NCBI RefSeq assembly: GCF_001184025.1
Contig: NZ_BBYG01000010.1
Location: 248,001-312,000, forward strand
Direction of reading: 5' to 3'
DNA from: Streptomyces maremycinicus
GTDB lineage: Bacteria; Actinomycetota; Actinomycetes; Streptomycetales; Streptomycetaceae
DNA: 64,000 nucleotides
Both the position numbers and the translations under genes were made by a program. Shown here piece after piece: positions 41,883 through 54,485 of the stretch. The notes under the pieces were generated by a model, which worked only from the letters and a program-made list of their open reading frames with translations, did no database searches and was not told where the DNA came from. Within the stretch, counting starts at the first letter, position 1; each line of letters starts with the position of its first letter.

Positions 41883-43877
41883 GTGAGTACGCCGACTCTC
41901 CTTGAGGTGACGACGAGCGAACCGCAAGCCGGGACCCTGCGACTGCCGTGGCCGTTCACCGGCCGGGACGAGGAACTGGAAGTCGTCCGCCGCTCCTTGG
42001 CGGTGGGCAGGCCCGGAATCGTGATCAGCGGACCGGCGGGCTGCGGCCGCACCCGGCTGGCCATGGAGGCGATCCGGGGCACCGACTGCGCCAGGGTGGC
42101 CGGCACCCCGGGGACCGGCGACCTGCCGTTCGCCGCCTTCGCCCATCTGCTCCCCGAGGGTGTCACCCTGCACAGGGCGGTACAACTCCTCTCCGGGACG
42201 AAGCAGTTGCTGGTCGACGACGCGCACCTGCTCGACGACGCCTCCGCCGCCCTGCTCCACCAGCTGGCCGTGCGGGGCAGGACCCGTCTGCTCGTCCTGG
42301 TCACGGACGGGGCACGCCCGCCGGGCGCGGTCTCCCGGCTGTGGACCGGCGAACTGCTGCCCCGGCTCGTCCTGGAGCCCCTGCCCCGCGAGGAGACCGC
42401 CCACCTCGTCGGTGCGGGAGCCGGCGGCTGCCTCGACCCGCTCACCGTCAACCGCCTGCACCGGCTGTGCGCGGGCGACCTGCGTCTTCTGCGCGACCTG
42501 CTGGACGCGCTGCTCGAACAGGGCTCGCTGACCAGGGACGCGGACACCGACGAGCTGACCTGGCGCGGCCGCGTCCCGGTGACCCCGGCGCTGCGCGAAC
42601 GCGCGGCCGCCGCGCTCGCCCGTGCCTGCCCCGACGAACGCGAGATCCTCGACCGGCTCGCCTTCGCCGAACCGCTGTCACCGCCGGCCGACACACTGGA
42701 CCTGCGGATCCTCGAACGCCTGGAGGCGGACGGCCTCCTCGTGGTCGACGCCGACGCGGACGCGGACGCGGATATCGATGCCGACGCCGATCCGACCGTC
42801 CGGCTGGCCCACCCCCTGCACGGACCGGTCCTGCGCGCCGAGGCAGGCCGGTTGCGCGCGAGACGCCTCACCGGGCGACGACGCTCCACCGCGTCCGCCC
42901 TCCGGGCCGAGGCGGCCGGGCTGACCCGCCGCATCGAGCGGACCGACGTCCGGACTACGCCCACGCCCGTGGGGGACTGGCTCGTCGCCGAGGGGGAACC
43001 CGTACCGCCGTGGTACGCCGCCGTCCGCGCGCGGTTCTCACGGCTGCGGGGAGAACTGCGCGAGGCGGCGGCCTGGGCGAGGGAGGGCCTGGCGGCCGCG
43101 CCGCAGGACCACGCCTGCCGCACCGAACTCGCCCTGGCCGCTGCCCAGTCGGGCGAGACAGGCACCTCCGTCGACCTCCTCGCCGAGCACCCCGCCACCG
43201 CGGCCTGGCCCCCGGCCGCCCGCGGAGACCTCGACACGGCCTTACAGGCCGTCGAGGAGTCCGTCGCCGTCATCGGGGGTGGGAGTGCCCCCGGCCCCGG
43301 CCCTGGTGATCCCCACGCGGCCCACGACACCTACGCGGCCCCGGAGCCCCACGCGGCCCCCGCGCCCCACGGCCCCCACGCAGCCGACCCCTGGAGCGCC
43401 TATGACGCCGTTCGTCTCGGTGCTCCCCGGCACGCGGTGCGGGTGCTGCCCCTCGACGGCTGTCTCGCCCGGCATGCCCGGGCGCTGGCCCGGGGGGACG
43501 GGCCCGCGCTGGACAGGGTGGCCGCCGAACTGGAGGAGCGCGGGTTCCTGCTGTTCGCGGCCGAGGCGTACGCGCAGGCCGTACGCGTCCACCGGGACGC
43601 CGGAGCGGCCCGCACCGCCCGTACGCGCGCCGTGGCCCTGGCCCGGCGCTGCCAGGGCGCCCGCACCCCCGCGCTGTCCGGGTTGGTCCTGGGTGAACTC
43701 ACCGCACGCCAGCGGCAGATCGTCACCCTCGCCGCGGCCGGTCTCAGCAACCGGCAGATCGCCGAACGCCTCACCCTGTCCGTGCGGACCGTCGGCAACC
43801 ACCTCTACGGCGCCTACACCCGGCTCGGCGCCGGCGACCGCGACGCCCTTCCGTGGCTGCTCGAGCAGCCGGCCTGA
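41883..43877 (+). CDS. Large ATPase LuxR-family regulator (LAL-like) with variant P-loop
   Basis: 664 aa from GTG 41883. N-terminal AAA/NTPase: WPFTGRDEELEVVRRSLAVG, then a Walker A-like GPAGCGRT in which Arg56 replaces the usual Lys, and QLLVDDAHLLDDASAALLHQ (Walker B). The middle is alpha-helical and contains an Asp-Ala run (DADADADADIDADADP, about 290-305) and a His/Pro/Ala-rich stretch (about 480-510). The C-terminus is a LuxR helix-turn-helix: ELTARQRQIVTLAAAGLSNR, QIAERLTLSVRTVGNHLYGA. It should be a DNA-binding activator. Target genes may include the divergent metallopeptidase. Confidence 0.9.
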   Translation: MSTPTLLEVTTSEPQAGTLRLPWPFTGRDEELEVVRRSLAVGRPGIVISGPAGCGRTRLAMEAIRGTDCARVAGTPGTGDLPFAAFAHLLPEGVTLHRAVQLLSGTKQLLVDDAHLLDDASAALLHQLAVRGRTRLLVLVTDGARPPGAVSRLWTGELLPRLVLEPLPREETAHLVGAGAGGCLDPLTVNRLHRLCAGDLRLLRDLLDALLEQGSLTRDADTDELTWRGRVPVTPALRERAAAALARACPDEREILDRLAFAEPLSPPADTLDLRILERLEADGLLVVDADADADADIDADADPTVRLAHPLHGPVLRAEAGRLRARRLTGRRRSTASALRAEAAGLTRRIERTDVRTTPTPVGDWLVAEGEPVPPWYAAVRARFSRLRGELREAAAWAREGLAAAPQDHACRTELALAAAQSGETGTSVDLLAEHPATAAWPPAARGDLDTALQAVEESVAVIGGGSAPGPGPGDPHAAHDTYAAPEPHAAPAPHGPHAADPWSAYDAVRLGAPRHAVRVLPLDGCLARHARALARGDGPALDRVAAELEERGFLLFAAEAYAQAVRVHRDAGAARTARTRAVALARRCQGARTPALSGLVLGELTARQRQIVTLAAAGLSNRQIAERLTLSVRTVGNHLYGAYTRLGAGDRDALPWLLEQPA

Positions 43878-43898
43878 ACAGGCAGAGCCCGCCCCGGC

Positions 43899-46517
43899 TC
43901 ACGCCGCGCCGAACGCCGTGAACGCCCACCCCGTCGCCTGGTGCAGCGCGTCGTCGGGCAGCGCGGCACGGGCGTCGCGCAGGGACTCGCCCAGCGAGAG
44001 GCCCGCGCTGATGCCCTTGTGCAGGGCCAGCATCAGCGGGACGACCGCCGCGTCGTTGACCGGGGCGCTGCTCGCCACCACACCCGCCGTGCCCAGCGGC
44101 AGCAACGCCGTGACCAGGCCCAGGAGTTCGTCCGCGCCGACGGAGGCCAACCGGGCGGTGTCGCAGCTGGACAGGATGATCCGGTACGGGCTGCGGGCGA
44201 GCCGCTCGAAGTCGTGGACGATCAGCGGCCCGTCCGCCATCCGCAGCGACGAGAACATCGGGCTGTCGCCGCGGAACACGCCGTGCGCGGCGATGTGCGC
44301 CAGGGCCGCGCCGTCCAACTCCTGGAGCACACGTGAGACATGGGCGTCGTCCTGCTCCAGCACGATGGGTCTGCCGTACCGCCCGGCGACCTCCGGCACC
44401 TCCGCCCCGCAGCTCGCCAGCCCCGGACCCCGCACGAGCACCTGCCGCCCGCCCGGCGGCGGTTCGGTCTCCCGCGCGCGCAACCAGCCGCTGGCCGACG
44501 GCGACACACTGACCACCCGTTCCCGCAGCGACGGCAGCAGCGCCCACGGCACCCGGTGCAGCCGGGCCGGCGGCACCACCACCAGCGGACCCGGACCCAG
44601 ATGCCTCGCCGCCTCGCCGAGCAGCAGTTCCTCCAGCTTCCGCCCCGCCGCCTCCACCACCGGCAGCCGGCCCTCCGCGCCGGGGTGGGCCAGCCGCCGC
44701 AGCCCCGCCTGTACGTGCTCGGCCTCCCGCTCGGCCTCGGCCAGCAGCCCGCCCGCGAACCGGCGCACCCGGCCGCCCCCGCACAGCAGCACCTGGACCC
44801 GCCCGTCCAGTACGGCCAGTTCGACCAGCCGCCCGTCGCCGAGCCGCTCCAGCAGCCGGCCCGGGTCGAAGCGGTCCCCGCCGAACCGGTCGCCGCCGTA
44901 GGGCGTGACCCCGCGGATGTGCAGGGTCCGGGAACGGATCTCCCGCTCCAGGCGCCGCTGTTCCCGCTCGAGCGTCGGGACCGGCCGCCCGTCCATCCGG
45001 GCGGCCTCCGCGCGGGCGGCGATCACCCGGAAGGCGGTCAGCCCGCTCAGCAGCGCCGGATCGGCCGGTGGCCGGGTGGGCGGCGTGGACAGCGCCGTGG
45101 CCCGCCACCGCTCGCTCCACACCAGCAACCGCCGTGGCCCGCCCCGCTCCAGACTGACCTCCTGGGCCAGCGCGGCCAGCTCGGCGCCCTGCGCGGTGGC
45201 CCGGGCCCGCAGCTCCGAGGCGCCCAGCGTCGTCCGGTGGTCGTCGAGGACGTCCAGCCCGCGCCGGCAGGCCTCCAGCACGCCCCGGCCCGAACCGGTG
45301 GCCCGCGCCCACAGCGCCTGCGCCGCCCAGCCCGTCATCCGTGCCAGCGGCGGCCCGCTGCGCCGGCTGCGGGCCGCGATCTGGAGGTACCGTTCGGCGT
45401 CCGTGGTCCAGTTCAGGTCCAGCGCGATCCGGCCCGCCAGCAGCCAGGCCTCCGGTGCGGCCGGCGCCTGGAAGGCGGCCAGCCGTTCGGCGAGCCTGGC
45501 GGCGTCCGCGACCAGCCGCCCCGAGCCGCGTCCGGTGGCGACCCGCGCCTCGATCAGCACCAGTCGGGCATGGGTCTCCCACCAGGTGCGCCGCTGCCCC
45601 GCGAAGAGCCGTTCGGCCAGCGCCGCGCGCGCGATGGCCGTCCCCGGATCACCCGCGAGACGTGCCGCCCGCGCGGCCGTGAGCAGCAGCTCCGCCTTAC
45701 GGGTGGACTGCCCGCCGATGCCGTCCAGCACCCCGGTCGCCGCGTCCGCCTCGGCCAGTGCCTCCGGCGCGAGACCGGCCGCCATCAGGACCTCGCAGCG
45801 GCGGATGTTGAGCATGAACGTCGGCGTGCCGAGCTTCGCGTACCGCTCCTCCGCCTCGTCGAGGAGCCGCAGCGCGGCCGGCACGTCCCCGGAGCGGAAG
45901 GCGGCCAGCCCGCGGCTCTCCACCGCGTCCGCCTTGTCGTGCTCCTGGCCGGTGGTCTCCCACAGCGCCTCGGCCGCGGTGAAATCCGCCTCCGCCCGGT
46001 CCACCGCCCCGAGGGCCAGATGCACGGTGGCGCGCAGGGTCAGCGCGCGCGCCGTCCAGATGACGTCGTCGGCCTGACGCAGCACGGGGATCGTCCGGCG
46101 TACGTCCTCCAGGGCCTCGCGGTGATGGCCGAGGACCCACAACGAGTAGGCCCGCCGGTACAGCACGCGCGCCCGGGTGTGGCCGCTGCCGCGCTCGACC
46201 CCCCGCTCGAAGGCGGCGAGGCCCTGCCGGGTGCGGCCCGCGTGCACCAGCGCCACGCCGAGCGTGCCGAGGACGTCCGCCTCCCGCTCGGCCGAGTCCG
46301 CGCGCGCCGCGAGGTCCCGGGCCCGTCGCAGATGATCCAGGGCGAGACGCATGTCGCCCCAGTCCCGCTGCCAGATGCCGATCACCTGGTGGGCGACCGA
46401 GGCGTGCAACGGCGTCGGATCGGTGCCCAGCACTCCCCGCGCCCGCGACAACGCGTCGCCCGGGGCGGCGAACACCATCGGCAGCAGTTCGAGAACCGAG
46501 TCGTTTCCCGCTGTCAC
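43899..46517 (-). CDS. CHAT-domain (caspase-fold) protein with TPR-like N-terminus
   Basis: 872 aa from GTG 46517 (VTAGNDSVLE); the frame is open to 46823 but that part overlaps the divergent gene's leader. Residues about 30-480 are Ala/Leu/Arg-rich helical repeats of TPR type (LGTLGVALVHAGRTRQGLAA; YRRAYSLWVLGHHREALEDV). The C-terminal about 300 residues are a CHAT domain with the His-Cys dyad: His745 in ALAHIAAHGVFRGDSPMF and Cys785 in IILSSCDTARLASVGADELL. It is predicted to be an active Cys protease cutting after basic or small residues (family knowledge). Divergent from an S8 peptidase/sigma operon. Confidence 0.9.
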   Translation of the reverse strand: MTAGNDSVLELLPMVFAAPGDALSRARGVLGTDPTPLHASVAHQVIGIWQRDWGDMRLALDHLRRARDLAARADSAEREADVLGTLGVALVHAGRTRQGLAAFERGVERGSGHTRARVLYRRAYSLWVLGHHREALEDVRRTIPVLRQADDVIWTARALTLRATVHLALGAVDRAEADFTAAEALWETTGQEHDKADAVESRGLAAFRSGDVPAALRLLDEAEERYAKLGTPTFMLNIRRCEVLMAAGLAPEALAEADAATGVLDGIGGQSTRKAELLLTAARAARLAGDPGTAIARAALAERLFAGQRRTWWETHARLVLIEARVATGRGSGRLVADAARLAERLAAFQAPAAPEAWLLAGRIALDLNWTTDAERYLQIAARSRRSGPPLARMTGWAAQALWARATGSGRGVLEACRRGLDVLDDHRTTLGASELRARATAQGAELAALAQEVSLERGGPRRLLVWSERWRATALSTPPTRPPADPALLSGLTAFRVIAARAEAARMDGRPVPTLEREQRRLEREIRSRTLHIRGVTPYGGDRFGGDRFDPGRLLERLGDGRLVELAVLDGRVQVLLCGGGRVRRFAGGLLAEAEREAEHVQAGLRRLAHPGAEGRLPVVEAAGRKLEELLLGEAARHLGPGPLVVVPPARLHRVPWALLPSLRERVVSVSPSASGWLRARETEPPPGGRQVLVRGPGLASCGAEVPEVAGRYGRPIVLEQDDAHVSRVLQELDGAALAHIAAHGVFRGDSPMFSSLRMADGPLIVHDFERLARSPYRIILSSCDTARLASVGADELLGLVTALLPLGTAGVVASSAPVNDAAVVPLMLALHKGISAGLSLGESLRDARAALPDDALHQATGWAFTAFGAA

Positions 46518-46725
46518 TCCACGGATGGTAGTGCTCCGGCCTGTACGCCACACCGGTTCGGCACTGTATCCACCAGTAACAATTGGACGTCGTGTCAACG
46601 GACTCGGCGGCGAAAGGGGGCGCGCGGGCGCAACCGCACCACCCCGATCCGCCGTCGCACCACCTGTATCAGACGGCCGTCCCGCGGGTCTTGCTGTCGA
46701 CCACCGGCACAGGGGAGGACACGCC

Positions 46726-48144
46726 ATGGCACCACAGCGATTCCACGAGCAGTTCGACCACCTCCAACGTTCGCTGCCTGACGTCCCGTTGGCGATGGGG
46801 CCGGACGAATCCGCCGAGTTCATCTACGAGAAGGGCGTCGTCCTCGCACGCGACGGCGAGGAGGCCCGGGTCGTCGAGGACGCCGTCCGCTCGCACTTCA
46901 CCGCGACCGAGGGCCTGGTCCCGGACCATGTGCGCCGGGCGGGCCCGGAGACCAACCGCTCGGGCATCACCCGCATCCGGGTCGGCGACCCCGAGGAGGG
47001 CGGCCGGGTGGGCGACCACACCGTCGCCGGGGCGCTGCGCGCGCTGCGGGAGACCGAGGGCCGGGCCGGGCGCCGCATGGTCAGCCGCAACCACCTGGTG
47101 TCGATCGCCGTCAACGCCTGCCCCGGCGACGAACCGGTGCCCGCCCCGCCCACCGCCCCGCCCAACCCCGGCGCGGTACCGGCCGTCGAGGGCGCGGACG
47201 CCGTCGGCGTGCTCGTCGTCGACACCGGCCTGACCCATGACTACCGCTCCTACCCGCTGCTGGCCCGCACCGAGGGCGACGCCCAGGTCCGGGAGACGGA
47301 CGAGGACGGCATCCTCCAGCAGTACGTGGGCCACGGCACGTTCATCGCCGGACTCGTCGCGGCCGTCGCGCCGAACACCGACGTCACCGTGCGCGGCACC
47401 CTCAACGACGCCGGCGCGATCCTGGAGTCCGAGTTCGGCGAGCGGCTCTTCGACGCCGTGCAGGACGGCTGGCCCGACATCATCAGTCTCTCCGCGGGCA
47501 CCTCCAACGGCCGGGTGGACGGGCTGCTCGGGGTGGCGGCGTTCATGGAGGAACTCCAGGCGCAGGGAACCCTGTTGGTCGCCGCCGCCGGCAACAACGG
47601 CAGCGCGTCCCACTTCTGGCCCGCCGCCTACGCCTCGCTGCCCGAGTACGCCGACGCGGTGCTGTCGGTGGGCGCGTTGCGCGGGGACGGCGCGTTCGGC
47701 GCCTGCTTCAGCAACCACGGCCCCTGGGTGAAGGTCTACGCCCCCGGCGAGCGGCTCACCAGCGCCCTCACCGGTTTCGACACCCCCGTCCCGTACGTCT
47801 ACCAGCACTCCACCTACGAGACCTGCCGCTACGGTTCCACCTACTCCTGCACCTGCCGCTCCCCGCGCCACACCGGCGTGCTGAGCGAGGCGCAGGCGGT
47901 CGCGCCGGGCAAGCCGGACCAGGTGATGTTCGAGGGGCTGGCCTCCTGGAGCGGCACGTCCTTCGCGACGCCGCTGGTGGCCGGGCTGGTCGCGGCTCAC
48001 ATGACCGCGCGAGGGCTGACCGATCCCCGCGAGGCCGCACGCCGACTCCTCGCCGCCGGTTCCGAGTTCGCGGAGGTGCGGGGGACACGGGTGCCGGCAC
48101 TGCTTCCGCCCACCTGGCAGCCGGCCGGGGTCGGTCCGGCGTGA
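46726..48144 (+). CDS. Intracellular S8-family (subtilase) serine peptidase
   Basis: 472 aa from ATG 46726 (AGGGGAGG 7 nt upstream). Catalytic triad visible: Asp166 (VLVVDTGLT), His203 (YVGHGTFIAGLVAAV) and Ser412 (WSGTSFATPLVAGLVAAH), oxyanion Asn290 (AAAGNNGSAS). There is no signal peptide and no canonical inhibitor prodomain, only a 155-residue N-terminal region. An insert before the Ser block has three close Cys (YETCRYGSTYSCTCRS, 364-379), perhaps a metal or redox site. It is divergent from the CHAT gene, 208 nt between starts, and first in an operon with a sigma factor. Confidence 0.93.
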   Translation: MAPQRFHEQFDHLQRSLPDVPLAMGPDESAEFIYEKGVVLARDGEEARVVEDAVRSHFTATEGLVPDHVRRAGPETNRSGITRIRVGDPEEGGRVGDHTVAGALRALRETEGRAGRRMVSRNHLVSIAVNACPGDEPVPAPPTAPPNPGAVPAVEGADAVGVLVVDTGLTHDYRSYPLLARTEGDAQVRETDEDGILQQYVGHGTFIAGLVAAVAPNTDVTVRGTLNDAGAILESEFGERLFDAVQDGWPDIISLSAGTSNGRVDGLLGVAAFMEELQAQGTLLVAAAGNNGSASHFWPAAYASLPEYADAVLSVGALRGDGAFGACFSNHGPWVKVYAPGERLTSALTGFDTPVPYVYQHSTYETCRYGSTYSCTCRSPRHTGVLSEAQAVAPGKPDQVMFEGLASWSGTSFATPLVAGLVAAHMTARGLTDPREAARRLLAAGSEFAEVRGTRVPALLPPTWQPAGVGPA

Positions 48145-48214
48145 GGGCGGCATGACGTCCGAGAGGGGCCCCGCCACGGCGTACGATGACAGGCCGTACA
48201 CGAGGGGTGGGGCC

Positions 48215-48790
48215 GTGGACCGTACTGATGTCGGCGCGCTCGTCCAGTCCGCCGTCGACGGCGACACGGCGGCCTGGAAAGCGCTGGTGGACGGGCTGAG
48301 CCCCTTGGTGTGGTCGGTCGTGCGCGCACACCGGCTCTCCGACGCCGACGGGCACGAGGTGTACCAGACGGTATGGTTCCGCTTCGCCCAGCATCTCGGG
48401 CGGATCCGCGAGCCGCACAAGGCCGGTTCGTGGCTCGCGAGCACCGCGCGCAACGAGTGCCTGAAAGTGATCAAGAGCCTGAGGCGGCTCACCCCGACCG
48501 ACGATCCGCTGCTGCTCGACCGGGCCAGCGAGGACCTGACTCCCGAGCAGTCGGTCCTCGACTCGGAGGAAGCCGCCGCGCAGAGCGAGCGGGTGCGCTT
48601 CCTGTGGCAGGAGTTCGAGGCGCTCGGCGAGCGCTGCCGGCAGCTGCTGCGGGTCCTGATCGCCTCGCCACCGCCCAGTTACCAGGAGGTGTCGGCCGCC
48701 CTGGGCATCGCCGTCGGCAGCATCGGTCCGATGCGCCAGCGATGTCTGCGCCGTCTGCGCGCCCGACTCGACGCACGGGGAGCTCTGTGA
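48215..48790 (+). CDS. ECF-type RNA polymerase sigma factor
   Basis: 191 aa from GTG 48215 (GAGGGG 7 nt upstream); ATG 48152, with GAGGG 4 nt upstream, would add 21 residues. Sigma-2: DGLSPLVWSVVRAHRLSDAD, GHEVYQTVWFRFAQHLGRIR, KAGSWLASTARNECLKVIKS. Sigma-4: LLRVLIASPPPSYQEVSAAL followed by GIAVGSIGPMRQRCLRRLRA. It lacks the long C-terminal extension of many ECF groups. It recruits RNA polymerase to a specific promoter set, probably including this locus. Follows the S8 gene closely and overlaps the next gene by 4 nt. Confidence 0.92.
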   Translation: MDRTDVGALVQSAVDGDTAAWKALVDGLSPLVWSVVRAHRLSDADGHEVYQTVWFRFAQHLGRIREPHKAGSWLASTARNECLKVIKSLRRLTPTDDPLLLDRASEDLTPEQSVLDSEEAAAQSERVRFLWQEFEALGERCRQLLRVLIASPPPSYQEVSAALGIAVGSIGPMRQRCLRRLRARLDARGAL

Positions 48791-49311
48791 ACGGCATGAA
48801 CGGCAGGAACGGAAGGAACGGAACGAACGACGACGAGCCGGACGACTTCTTCGGTGAAGTCCCCTTCGTCGACGAGGAGTTCGACCACGACCGGCTGGAG
48901 GAGGAACTGCGCCAGGCCGCCGCCATCCTGGACCCGGTCCCCGCCGAGCTGCGGCGGGCCGCCATCGAGGCCTACACGCTGCACGACCTGGACGCGCGCA
49001 TCGCGGAGCTGACCTTCGACTCACTGGTCGACGCCATCCCGGTGCGCGGAGCGGTGGACGTACCGCGGATGCTGACCTTCCACACCGGAGGACTGACGGT
49101 CGACGTCGAGGTGACCGACGAGGGGCTGATGGGTCAGCTGCTGCCGCCCCAGTCGGCCTCGATCGAGGTGCTGCGCGGCCCCGGGGCGGGCGCCTCGCTC
49201 ACCGCCGACGACATGGGCCGGTTCGCCTGCGCCACCCCTCCGGGCGGCCCGTTCGCGCTGCGGCTGCGGACCGCCGCGGAGGTGGTCGTGACGGAGTGGC
49301 TGCGCGCCTGA
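48787..49311 (+). CDS. Small acidic protein coupled to the sigma factor, candidate anti-sigma/regulator
   Basis: 174 aa from GTG 48787, overlapping the sigma stop (GTGA). Starts with an Asn/Gly-rich repeat (NGMNGRNGRNGTND) and a very acidic stretch (DDEPDDFFGEVPFVDEEFDH). A helix (ELRRAAIEAYTLHDLDARIA) precedes a predicted beta-rich C-terminal half (LTFHTGGLTVDVEVTDEGLM; FALRLRTAAEVVVTEWL). No transmembrane segment and no zinc-anti-sigma motif. I recognise no named family. The coupling to the sigma gene suggests an anti-sigma or accessory role (inference). Confidence 0.8.
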   Translation: MNGMNGRNGRNGTNDDEPDDFFGEVPFVDEEFDHDRLEEELRQAAAILDPVPAELRRAAIEAYTLHDLDARIAELTFDSLVDAIPVRGAVDVPRMLTFHTGGLTVDVEVTDEGLMGQLLPPQSASIEVLRGPGAGASLTADDMGRFACATPPGGPFALRLRTAAEVVVTEWLRA

Positions 49312-49418
49312 CCCCGTCACCCCGCCGATGTGACCGTCGGCGGCCGGCCGGCACGGTGGTCGGTCGGCGGGGGAGGGGGCGGCAGGGCGACGCGCTGTCC
49401 GCCTCGGTCCTGTCGTCC

Positions 49419-49472
49419 ACCGACAGCGAAGGCGGGACCGACAGCGGCGGCGGCACCGACAGCGGCGGCGGC
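49419..49472 (+). repeat. 18-bp tandem repeat, three units
   Basis: ACCGACAGCGAAGGCGGG followed by two copies of ACCGACAGCGGCGGCGGC, between the convergent sigma operon and amidohydrolase gene. Confidence 0.85.
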
Positions 49473-49506
49473 ACCCGCCCCGCTGCCGCTCGGTGCGGGC
49501 CGGGGG

Positions 49507-50307
49507 TCAGCCGGACACGGCGTCCACGAGCGCCGCGAGCGCCGAGGCGAGGCGGGTGAGTCCCGGTCCGGCCGGTCCGCCCGGCTCGGTCATGTACGTG
49601 TCCCGCCGGATCTCCACCATCAGGGCGCTCACCCGCGGCTCCTTCCCGTAGTGCTCCAGGGGCACGTAGGTCCCGGCGAACGGGCTGTCGAGCCCGGTCT
49701 CCCCCACCGCCTCCCCGAACGCCCGCCGCGCGGCCGCGAGCAGCCCGGGCGGGGTGTGGAAGGCGTCGGTGCCGAGGCACACCGGCGGCCGCGGTCCCTC
49801 GCCGTGCAGTTCGTAGGGGAGCGGCTCGGTGGGGTAGGAGTGCACATCGACGATCACGGCCCGTCCGACCGCCGCGAGCCGTTCGGCGACGGCGTCGGTC
49901 ATCGCCTGCGCGTACGGCCGGAACCAGCGTTCGACGAGCGGCCCGGGATCGGTCTCCCGCGGCCGGAGCACCTCGCGGTGCGTGGTCCGCGTGTACACCG
50001 CCCCCATACCGACGGCCCGCATCTCCTCGCGCTCGTCCGGGAACCGCTCCGGATCGACGACCAGCCGCGACAGCCGGTTCACGAACCGCCACGGCGTCAC
50101 CTCCGCCAGCCGCGCCGCGGCCTCGGCGATCTCCGCGGTGTGCGCGTCGGTGATGTGGTCCAGCTCCCGCTCCAGCGCCCCGTCGTCCAGCACGATACCC
50201 GCCCGCACCTCGGCCGGTATCTCCCGCGCCGAGTGCGGCACATGGAGGATCACCGGCGAGCCGGCGGCACCGGGCAGGAAGGAGAACGGCGCTGCGGCAG
50301 GGGTCAT
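49507..50307 (-). CDS. N-formylglutamate amidohydrolase
   Basis: 266 aa from ATG 50307 (GGGAG about 8 nt upstream). Family features: [78 protein letters not shown] and [14 protein letters not shown]. These enzymes hydrolyse N-formylglutamate (last step of one histidine-degradation route) or related formyl/acyl amino acids. No other hut genes are near, so its role may be general. It stands alone, divergent from nothing, with icd 166 nt away on the same strand behind its own terminator. Confidence 0.9.
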   Translation of the reverse strand: MTPAAAPFSFLPGAAGSPVILHVPHSAREIPAEVRAGIVLDDGALERELDHITDAHTAEIAEAAARLAEVTPWRFVNRLSRLVVDPERFPDEREEMRAVGMGAVYTRTTHREVLRPRETDPGPLVERWFRPYAQAMTDAVAERLAAVGRAVIVDVHSYPTEPLPYELHGEGPRPPVCLGTDAFHTPPGLLAAARRAFGEAVGETGLDSPFAGTYVPLEHYGKEPRVSALMVEIRRDTYMTEPGGPAGPGLTRLASALAALVDAVSG

Positions 50308-50421
50308 GGGGCTGCTCCCGGAGGGTTGTCGGTGGCGTGCGCGTGATCAAGATGCCATATCGGCCCGTCCCGGCGACCGGTACGGCTCCGCCGACCTGAG
50401 GGCGGCCCCGCCGACACACGG

Positions 50422-50454
50422 CCGCCCCGGCCGGGAAGGACCCGGCCGGGGCGG
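50422..50454 (-). terminator. 14-bp stem-loop after icd
   Basis: Perfect arms CCGCCCCGGCCGGG / CCCGGCCGGGGCGG with loop AAGGA, 20 nt past the icd stop codon. Confidence 0.85.
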
Positions 50455-50473
50455 AGGTGGGTGTTCCGGTGCG

Positions 50474-54461
<3,988 letters not shown>

Positions 54462-54485
54462 CCCGCCTGCCGGCGCCGTCGGCCG

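Noticed and set aside
46518..46823. N-terminal extension of the CHAT protein to 974 aa
   Set aside because: The extra 102 residues overlap the leader of the divergent subtilase and are low-complexity. The GTG at 46517 starts the conserved repeat region.
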